In this document: one piece after another, positions 48,385 to 58,800 of the stretch
Layout: every line of letters begins with the position of its first letter
How positions within the stretch are numbered: the first letter of the stretch is position 1
Assembly: GCF_902635505.1 (NCBI RefSeq)
Contig: NC_045427.1
Span: 87,961,960 to 88,025,959, forward strand
From: Sarcophilus harrisii
Taxonomy: Eukaryota > Chordata > Mammalia > Dasyuromorphia > Dasyuridae
DNA: 64,000 bases
Direction of reading: 5' to 3'
The notes under the pieces: generated by a model
Seen by the model: only the letters and a program-made list of their open reading frames with translations
Database searches by the model: none
What the model was told of the DNA's origin: nothing
Program-made: the position numbers and the translations under genes

Positions 48385-48670
48385 TTCGGTCATCTCTGGC
48401 GCTTTATGATTCTGGGGACCCCAGAACACCACTACTGTCCGTGGCCTTTTCTTGGCAGAGATTCTGCAGTGATTTGCCGACTAAGCAGAAGCGATTCCGC
48501 CGCACTGCGCGGCCACCGGGGGGATCCTAACCAAGGCAAAAATCACGGTGGCTACAGGATACGTGAGAGGTTTCATCTACAGAAAGTTCCCCTCTTGTAC
48601 GAGCATCCTGGGCAGAATTTGAACTCGGAGCTTACTGACTTGGATCTGTCTAGATAAGTTGACTAGAATG
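48385..48670 (-). mobile_element. MAR1-like SINE, antisense, inside the MSH2 CpG island
   Basis: gcagctgtcgttcggtcatc, ttttcttggcagagattctg and cagtgatttgcc align to the reversed MAR1 tail. cagaatttgaactcggagct, tactgacttggatctgtcta align to its reversed head. It is diverged and unusually CpG-rich. Confidence 0.55.
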
Positions 48671-48689
48671 CGTCGATAGGACGGTCCCC

Positions 48690-49067
48690 CAAAGAAGAGC
48701 CCAGCGCGCCACCGCGGGGAATCGCTCCGATTTCCCGCAGGAAGCCTGGAAGCGGGGCAGTCCACCCCACTTCCGGTCCCGGGGAAAGGTCACGGGAGAG
48801 GAAGGGGAAGGGTAGCCGACGCTCCGCACCGAGCAGAAGCTCCGTCCCCTGCCTCAGGCTTTGATCTAGGAGCGGCGCGCGTCCCCGAGCCGCAGCTTCT
48901 GAGCGGCTTGGGATTGGTGGCTTCTAGCCGCGTCCTCCCCGCCCCCCGTCGGGCAGAGTTAGATTCTGATTGGACCGCCAGGTTAAAGCATCGAGGAAGG
49001 CGGGAAAGAGGCGGGCCGGCGCGGGGTCAAGCGGGGTCGCCGGCTGCTGCTGGCGGGAGATTCCAAC
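48690..49067 (+). promoter_or_regulatory. MSH2: MSH2 promoter with CCAAT, ETS and E2F-type sites
   Basis: TATA-less CpG island. ETS core ACTTCCGG lies at 48769-48776. Inverted CCAAT boxes (ATTGG) lie at 48913-48917 and 48969-48973. A consensus E2F element GGCGGGAAA lies at 48999-49007, about 60 bp before the ATG. The layout fits a proliferation-linked housekeeping promoter; E2F control of MSH2 is established in other mammals. Binding itself is inferred. Confidence 0.65.
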
Positions 49068-49278
49068 ATGGCGGTGCAGCCGAAGGAAGCGCTGGTCATG
49101 GACAGCCAGGCTGAGTGTAGCTTCGTCCGCTTCTTCCAGTCTATGCCGGCGAAGCCGCTCACCACCGTGCGCATCTTCGACAGGGGCGATTACTACACCG
49201 CGCACGGCGATGACGCGCTGTTGGCCGCCCGGGAAGTGTTCAAGACCCAGGCGGTCATCAAGTATATCGGGGTGTCTG
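49068..49278 (+). CDS. MSH2: MSH2 exon 1
   Basis: 211 coding bp, residues 1-70 plus one base. CpG-rich, within the island. Donor gtaagg at 49279. Conserved [20 protein letters not shown] and [12 protein letters not shown]. Confidence 0.97.
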
Positions 49279-49576
49279 GTAAGGGCCATTGGGCAGGAGG
49301 TCGGGAGTGCCTTCCCTTGCCTGGCCTGGGGGATGGGGACGGGGGTCCGGGGACTGCGGAGAAAATGCTCGCCGGGCCTAGCTTCCTTCTCCGAGCGCAG
49401 CCCCCGGCTCCTGGCGCGGGGAACACGCCCCTTCTAAGAGTCACCTCTTTGCATTCCCCCCCGGCAGGCGGGGAGTCATTCCGTCCCCTCCCATCTTCCC
49501 GTCCTATTTTTCCGGAAAGGCCCCCGCACAGCTGGACTTGTCGAGTTTTGAACCCAGATCCTCTACCAAATTCCCT

Positions 49577-49616
<40 letters not shown>

Positions 49617-52600
49617 TGTGTGTACAGCCCAGAACTACGCTGAGGGGGAGGGGATATGCAAAAATCGGCGAGATCGCCTGCCCTCCGGGTCTTTCCTGCC
49701 GCTTCCGAGGGGGCTCTGCTCACTCCGCACCTTAAAGCGCTAAATCTGAATGCCGGGTTTCAGAAAAGGGAGCGGGCAGATGCGTGTGGAATAAGTGAAA
49801 TCATCGTCCCGTGCTTTTTTTTTTTTTTAATTATAGAATTTTAGAACTCAGACCTTGACGATCATTCCATCCAATCCCTTCATTTTGCAGAAAGAAACAT
49901 CTTTTATCGGACTGATTTAGGATTTGGAAAATGGTCAGTCAGTTGAGTGGAAGGAATTAGTTCTAACTCAAATGAGGTTCTTACTGCTTTGCTTCTTGTA
50001 TTGATTGCATAAATTACTTAACTTTATTGAATCTCGAGTTTCTTATCGTAAAATGAGTGGGTTAGATGAAATCCTTCAGAATTGTCAAAATTTTTTTTTT
50101 CCAAGTACCTACTATCTCTAAAATCTTCATCTCAGATTCATCTCTTTTTGATTACACTAATGGTTTGTACCGTTACAATTTTGCTCCCCTTTTTTTAAAA
50201 GTGGTTAGCTGAAAGTTTAAACAGTTTTTTAATTTAAAAAATGTATTATTATTAATAAAAATATTTTTTAGTAATTCATCTAGTTTCCAAGTATCAACTT
50301 TATTACACCAAACATATAAATAGTGCTTTACAAATATCTTATCCCAACCACAACATCCTGCAGAATTATTATCTTCATTTTTACCAGCGAGGAAACTGAG
50401 TCTAGAGATAAGTGACTCTCCCAGATTCACAAAGCTAGTTAAATGCCTGAGACCAGATTTGAATTTAGGTCTTTCTGGTTTCATCTGGTACTCTATTCTC
50501 TAAGTTCTACATCTAAATACTAGTCTTAGAGGAAATTTGGTAGTATAGTATTCTCTAAATAGTATTGATATTCTGTAGATAGTATTGGCGTGTATTGTTT
50601 GGTATTAGTTTAGGAGTGAAGAATAAATATTTTTACATATTATAGCTTCTTGTAGCTGTCCAAATAGTTCTGCAGTGAAGTCGGTTTCATTGTAGACTAG
50701 GATAAGCTTAATAAGCTTATCAAAATTTACAGCATAGCTGGTTTTTCATCAGTCTCTTATTCCCTTCAGTTTAAACGCCTCAGTTTTTCTCTGAATCCTC
50801 ATGCTATTTATTTACTCCTAGAGTTTTCTTAGAAGACTGTCTATATTTTTCCTTTAATTCTTTCAGTCAGACCTCAGCTACTGTGAGCAATGTCTTTGTT
50901 CTTTAATCTTTGTTATCATCTGAATCCACCAGGTACAAGGCGCTCTGAATAAATGTTTGTTGAATGCTGTACTTACTTTATTATTGTTATTTTGGCCTGG
51001 GCTCAGATTTCATTGTAGAAATTCCAAGCAGGGAAATTTACTTTTTTGATTCTAATAGGCCATAGCTTGAAACTTAATGTTTTATAAAGTTGCTTGGAGC
51101 ACTGAGGTTAAACACTTTTCTGGATTAATGCTTGATTTTGAAGCTTGCTCTTTTAAGTACTACTCCATACTGTTATCAGTGTTGCACAGTTATTTAGTAA
51201 CCACAAATATAAGATGGAATGACTGGGCTGTTTTGGTAACTTAAACAATTAAGAATTTGTAATTTAAAGATGATTATGAAACTCCAATTGTGTCAGATAA
51301 CAGCAAACTGAAGTGTAGTTCTTTCAACATGTTAATGGGGAAATGCTTAAATTAGTTCATTCTTTGTTGAAAAGTTACATCTTGACTATGAAGTATTTAG
51401 TAGGTATTACATAGGTATTATAAACATGGTTAACTGAAGACTAGAAATTGGATGATAATGGCTGAATATGAAGGGGTACTGACCCTCCCCCCCTTTTTTA
51501 AATTAAAACTTTATTAACTGGGGCAGTAGGTGGCACAGTGGATAGAGTATCAGCCCTGAAGTCAGGAGGACCTGAGTTCAAATTTGGTGTTGACAGTTAA
51601 CACATCCTAGCTGTATGATCCTGGGCAAGTCACTTAACCCAATTGCCTGGGGGGGGGGGGGGGGAACGACATTAAATTATGAAAATCTAGAAAAACCCCA
51701 GAAAACGGGTAGTGTGTAAGAATGTTGTAAAACTTGATTGGGGCCAGGTTGTAAAAGACTTTAAATGCTAAGTAGATCATTTGTTTTATCTGAAAACTTA
51801 GAAGGGAGACACTGGTCTCCTTCACTGTGTGAAGAATGCATTTTAATAAAGACCCAGTAAGGGCTTAGCAGTGGTCCCAAGAGTTGAGGTTTTGGCGAAG
51901 ACACACAAACTGCCATTTCTTTCTCTAACTCATTTTACAGACCGGTCCTCAGGCCATTTCCCTCCCACCCAAAAAAAGATACATGTGTGCAGTTCTTTCA
52001 CTATACCATTAATTTTATGAATATTTTGTTTCCAAAATGAATTTATTTATTTTTTGAAGCTTTATTAATGCTTTATATTGTTACAACAAATTAATTTCTG
52101 AGCATATTTTTTCTTCTTTCCATCAGGCTATACCTTTAACAAAAAGTGGTAGAAGAAGCAATTCAAGAAAAACAACCACCTCATTAACCATGTCTTATAC
52201 CCATAGTTCTCTGTCTCTGCAAAGTGGGGATGGAACTGTATTTTTTCAAGTCTTCTCTAGAATCATTATTAGTCATTATATTTTATAGAATTTTGGATTT
52301 CATTTTCTTATTTTTGTTTTACATATTTTTCTGATACTTATCATTTTGTATCAGTAATGTTTTTTCCTGATTTTCTGAATTCTTCCTTTGGATTATGGTA
52401 CAAAATGTTACATTATACCAATGAGCCACATTTTGTTTAGTTCAACCTCAGTTAATTTATAAGGTCCCTAGTTAGCCATGTGATATTAGGCATTCATGAA
52501 ACCTTTTTTGACCCCCATTTATAAAATAAGGGAATTGAATTAGATTTCTAATGACCTTTCTATCTCTGATCTCTTCTGAAAGTCTCCATTATTTAGCTTT

Positions 52601-55600
52601 CCTGCTTCAAGTATCATTATATATGTGTACCAAAGATCTGTCCAGCCCTAGTTGATGAGACATTCACTATAATGTATCAGATTAAAAGATGGGTGGCAAT
52701 TTCACAAGTTTTTTTGCCTCTATCTCTTCGCTCAGATACATTAGTATATCGTAGATTTTCTTATGAACTATTTTTCTTATAGTAAGTTTGTTATTTCAAG
52801 TGTTTTAGGGAGTAATAGAGTTTATCATGGTTTTCTAAAAAAAGCAACTATTGGATTAATTTCATTTATGGGACCTACTTATGAGGATTGATTTTAAGAC
52901 TTACTTTTGATTCCAGAAATTTCTGTCCCTGTGCCCAAAATATTCTATTCTCTAACCATTTCTGTGTCCTATCTAGAATTTGACTTTTGACTGAAAGCCT
53001 TTCTCAGTTCCTCTGTCATCTCCAGTTTATCTTGTATATAACTTGTTTTCCATAAGTGTTTGCATGCTGTCTCCCCCATTAGATGATGAGTTCTTTAAGA
53101 CTGTGGAAACTGCCTTTCTTTGTATAGCTGGGCATTTACCACAGTGTATGGCACATAATAAATACTTAATAAATGCTTATTGTGGCATAGAAGTGCCTGG
53201 ATTCTTCCAAGCTATTCCATTGATTGCAAACCCTAGCAAATAATCCTATTGTCATGTAATTCCTAGTTCCATTATGGGCCCTTCAGACAGACGACTGTTG
53301 AATATCAGCAAGTAGTTCATCTCCAGAAAATTTGTGATGCCATATTGGATTTTTTAATGGCCACTGCAGCTTGGAAGAACGGTGATATATGTGCCAGATG
53401 AAGGCATTTACAATTGAAATGATGGCTTTTTGGTCTGTCAAGTGGGATGAGTTTTACATGTGGCAGAAGAATAAGGTTAACAATTTATAGAATGTAGGCT
53501 AAGAATTTTTATAAATCATGCTAAATACTTTTTGTCTGATTATATTTGTTTTCGAAGTAATGCAACTTGAAATTTCAAATCTTTATTATTTTGATTTGTG
53601 AGGACTTGAGCTTTTTTTCTTTCAGCATTTTGTCCGTATACAATTCCAACTTAACCTAAAAGTATTCTTATTTCTCTTTTTTTCTTTAGGTTCAAAAAAA
53701 CTGGAAAGTGTTGTTCTTAGTAAAATGAATTTTGAATCTTTTGCAAAAGACCTCCTCTTGGTTCGTCAGTATAGAGTTGAAGTTTATAAGAATAAAGCTG
53801 GGAGTAAGGCCACCAAGGAGAATGATTGGCATGTGGCATTCAAGGTAATTTTTTTCTTGCACAGAAAAGTAGAAAGAAAAAAATCTCACAATTATAGGGC
53901 TGCTACCTGTACCTATATTTTCTGTGGCAACAGTGGTTCAGTTTTTCTGTAGACCGTGCCAGACCATAGCAATAGAGGTAGTGGTGGAAAGGAGAGGGGA
54001 AAGGGAAAGAATTTTCAGCAAAGTATTGTCTGTGAAAAGACAGACACTTGGGAAATGAAACAGTACCTGCATTTATGCCAGTGGGAAGATGAATCTCAGT
54101 TCCTAAATAAGGGTCATTTCTAAGTCAAGAATTCATAAAGTTGGCTTCTGTCTAAACTGCCATGTATGACGATCTGTGTACTTAGAGTGGAAATGTTAGG
54201 TTTACTGTAACTTATTTGATTGGGATGGGAAAGGACATAGCAAATGACTCCCATATCTTTGTCAAGAAAGCTCAAGAATAGTATGGTCCACAGAGTCATG
54301 AAGAGTTGGACTTGACTATCATTTGAACAACAATTTTATTAAATGACCTATTTGTTTATTTTTCACTTAGGTCTCAGAATACTCACTATTTCTCTTGGAA
54401 TATTGGAATTATTTGTCCTCATAAAGTCATTTTGTAAAAGCTTAACTTAGTTACTGTGGTCACTTGTTAAAAAGAGGAGGTGAGTTATAAGAGTTCAGCT
54501 TTGAGTGAGGAAGTAGTAATAGCCTTGATTCTCACTGACTACCACATAGTGTCTAGCAATTAAAAAAGATGTGTTTGTGACATCCTATGGGTTTTTTTAG
54601 TTGCATAGTAAATAGACTAAAATTAGACTCAGCTACAAAGTTACTCTTGAAGCATATTTTAATGCAAATTACCTATAATTATATTAGAATTTCATTGTAA
54701 CATGAATTTGGATATTTTAAGGATTATATAACATTCCCTGAAACTTAACTTTATATAATGAAAGCTTTATAGAATTTCTCTGCAATACTAATAGTAAAAA
54801 TTAAATTTTTAAAAAAAAAATTCCATATATAGTCCTGTTTATAAAATATTTTGTCTACAACAATTTGTGAAATAAATGGAGACTTGGAGATTTTAAATGA
54901 CTTTCGCATATCGTCCCATTGATAATAATTTTTTTAAATGAGAGGCAGGGAGGGTGGATTTGCAATTATTATGCAATTATTTTTCTTTCTTTTTTTTTTT
55001 TTTTAACTAACTAGTTAATCTGAATTCATTTATTTATTTATTATTTATTTTATAATTATAACTTTTTATTGACAGAACCCATGCCTGGGTAATTTTTTAC
55101 AACATTATCCCTTGTATTCACTTCTATTCCGATTTTTCCCCTCCCTCCCTCCATCCCCGCCCCCAGATGGCATACAATCCTATACATGTTAAATATGTCA
55201 CAGTATATCCTAGATACAATATATGTGTGCAGAACCGAATAGTTCTCTTGTTATGCAATTATTTTTCAGGGGAGAACATCCCTGAGCTGTGATTTCATTA
55301 TTGTGGAAATTCTCCAGTGAGGAAACTCGCTCTACCAGGGCAGGAAAGAAACTATATGTGTATATACACATACAGAGACAAACCCTCATTTGTCTACTGC
55401 CTTCTGTTAAATTATTAAGTTGTAAATTACTGCCAAGATCCCTTTCATTGATAGTCTAATAAAAGTTTTTTTGGGAGAAGTTGGAATCATTTTTATATTT
55501 TCAAGGATTTTGTCTGAAAGAGCATACTTATCCACATGAAGCAATCAGAAAAGGGGTATTTTCCGATTCTAGACCTCTCATAGTGGTTCTTCTAGTAGTC

Positions 55601-58600
55601 TTCTCAGTAACCACCTGTGACCTGTGACACTGGGCAAGTCATTTAACATGCCGCTGATGTAGTTTCCTTCTCCTGGAGTATTGGATTTGGTTTATAAAGT
55701 TCTTCTAGTTCTAAAATTTTGATTATGTTCTGATATTTTAATAATAAATTTTGATGAAGTTTTTCAAGTGCTTCAAGTAAGAATTTTCAATATTCTGTTT
55801 TCCTTAATCTTTATTTAAACTTGTTCAAAAGCAGTTGTAGAGTTGCTTGGCAAGCAGCAGGTATTTAATGAATTTATTCTACTAATATTTTAAAATATTT
55901 TCTCTTATAGGATTTGTCACTAGGACTTGAATCATTTCAGTAGGAAAGTAAGGAACCCCATCATGAAGAGGGTAGAATATTTTCCTGAAAAACTTAACCA
56001 AAATTATGAAAGCATGTCTTAAAATAATATGATTGATACTTTGAGTACATTAGACATTTCATTAGTAAAGTTGTCGGAGTTGGTCTTAGTTAACATTTAT
56101 GCTTTTGTTCATATGATTTGAAAAATTATGTCTTCTGTATTTATATCACTTGAATTTCCTAATATGCCTTTTCTTCCTCTCTCAGAGAACCATTCTTTTT
56201 AGCAAATTATAACAACGAAAAGTTTTGTAAAAAAAATTAACTAATGATATCAACAAAATCTAATATCATATTTAATGTTCTACATTAATAGTTCTCGGCT
56301 TCTGCATTCTTGTATTTTTCTTTGGCATTAATCCAGGCCAAGATAATTTTATAGCATACATTTGCGATTATTAGATGTCATTGGATGTATTATTTTCCTT
56401 ATTTTTCTTTTTTTCTCTTTGAATCAGTATATATAAATGTGCATTTTCCATTTCATGTGGATCCCATAGCTTGTTTAGTCATTCCTCAATCTATTTACAT
56501 TTCCTTTATTTTTAGTTTTTTGCTACCACAAAAAATGCTGTTTTGATGTATCTTTCTTTTCTTTTTTAAAAAAAATTAATGTGTATTTACTTATTTAAAA
56601 CATAAATGCTAAGTAAGAAAAAACAAAAAAAAAATTGTATGTGCCCATTTCAAGAAAGCATATACAATAGAAGACATTGTATTCATAATTGTCCATCTTT
56701 TCGTTTCTCCTTTCAGGGTTTTCTTTTGTTCTCTGTTGTGCACTTTTAATTTTATTTCCCTCTCTGTGGACCTCTGCCCTTGCCTCCCCCAAGAGGCTAC
56801 AGTTAAGGATGGCTATATTTAAGCACATGGATAACGCACACACACACAAACACATGTGTATACACGCAAAACATATGTATGCATATATAGATGTACCTGC
56901 ACACCATACATATCTACATATACATACACAATATTGTTTTAACATGGCTGACACATAATGTAGATTTCTCTCTTAATTGAATTTTTTAAAGTTTGACTTT
57001 GAGATCAGTAATTACTACCCCTACTTTTTTTTTTTTCTTACTAATAAATTTTACTTCTGGTCATTGTTATTGTGTTTGTATATATCTCCTATTTCCTATC
57101 TCTGGTAACTCTGCTATTTTACTTCTACCTGTTAACTTCCCTTGCTATCATTTAACTTCCACACCACCCCAACCTCCCCCACTCCTTTTTTTCCCTCTTT
57201 ATCTCATTCTAATTAATTCAAATACCTTCCTCTAACTCACCTTATCCTGTGCCACCCTCTCCTACCCGCCCCTTCCCATTACTCTACCTACTTTATTTTA
57301 TTCCCTTTAATCCATATATCCTTCTATACCCTGCCTAATCCTGTTCCTCCTATTTCTATTTAGCTTTGGGAGAGTGCTTTACCCTTTTTTTTTTTTTTTT
57401 TTCTTTAACCAATTACTAATGACAGTCTTAGAGATAAGCAGATTGTTCTTACTAAGTTCCTTGAAATTAGTCTTTGATGTTGACTCTTTATATGTTAAAT
57501 TTTCCATTCACAAAATCCTGAAAATCTAACAATTTATTAAATGTATTTTTTTCATTCAATATTATGATTAGTTTGCTGGATAATAATGTTTTCCAGTTGC
57601 AATCCTAGTTCTTTTGATTGTCAATATATATATATAGCATTTTAGGAGTATTCGTTCTTTTACAGTAGCTGCTGCTAAAACCTGGAGGCTGTCCAATTCT
57701 AATTTCCAAAGAATTTCTTTCTTTCTTAAGACTGAATTTCCTTGGTTGACTGTCCTTTCATAATCTTATTTTTCTTGGCTAATTCTTATTTATTTATTTG
57801 TTGGTTTATTTATTTATTTTTAGTTTTTCTTTAGTCCTTATTTGATTTTTGGGGGGAGGCAATTGGGGTTAAGTGACTTGCCCAGGGTCACACAGTTATG
57901 ATGTGTTAAATGTCTGAGGCTAGATTTTGAACTAGGGCCCTCTTGAATTCACAGCCAGCACTCTATCCACTTCATCATCTTGCTGCCCCTCATTTGATTT
58001 TTTAAAGGAGCAGGAAAGGCCTTTTTTATTTCAATATTCTCCTCTGTAGGTGAACACTGATCTTCCCAATTCCTATAGTAACTTTATATGGTTGGGTTTT
58101 ACCTGCTCTTGTTTAGTTTTTAAAGTAAGTGCTTGTTTCTGTAATCACCTCTAGTCCTTGGGTGGGGGAAGGGATGGTATCTGTCTGGCTTCACTTCTCT
58201 CCTCTGCTTGGAACCCCAAACCAAGAACTTGACCCTTATAAGTACCCTCCAGCACTCAATGGATGGGTGCTGGTTCCTTTTCTTCTTACAGAGTCTCAGC
58301 AGCACAGCTGGGCATGGTGTTCCTAATGAGCAGAGGTTCCTTCAATCTTCCCAGACTCACCCCCCTGACTCTAAACACTGTTTTGAAGGTAAAAGCTGGC
58401 TTGCTGTTTAAGGGGAGCTAGCCTGGAGGTATTTCCTAGAATTGTTTTATGTTCTGTTCTGTCCCCAATCTTATTTGTTTTTCATGGGTCTACATTGGGC
58501 TTGAGGTCTCATATTGCTTTGCTTGTGGGGGACATCTGGAGATCTGATCCACTGCATCATCTCAGAATTCTCTTTCCTTTTCATCTTTGATAATCCTTGG

Positions 58601-58765
58601 TTGTATGTGGGGAGGTGGGGTAATCCATTCCTCAACCTGCGTGAAAGGACATAGTCCTAGCCATCATTTTCTTTACCTAATTCTACATTTTTTTCCAGAA
58701 TAGGTTAGACAAATTCATAACTTTGTCATCTTTGCTAGTTTTCTAGACTTGAAGTGGAACTGGAG

Positions 58766-58800
<35 letters not shown>

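Larger units (their letters stand above)
48360..49720. other. CpG island spanning the MSH2 promoter, exon 1 and the start of intron 1
   Basis: Dense CpG and high GC from about 48.36 kb to 49.72 kb, contrasting with the AT-rich array that ends near 48.24 kb. Judged by eye, not computed. Confidence 0.75.

Noticed and set aside
48924-49289. Minus-strand 121-codon frame over MSH2 exon 1
   Set aside because: Shadow of the coding exon and CpG island. No independent evidence for an antisense gene.
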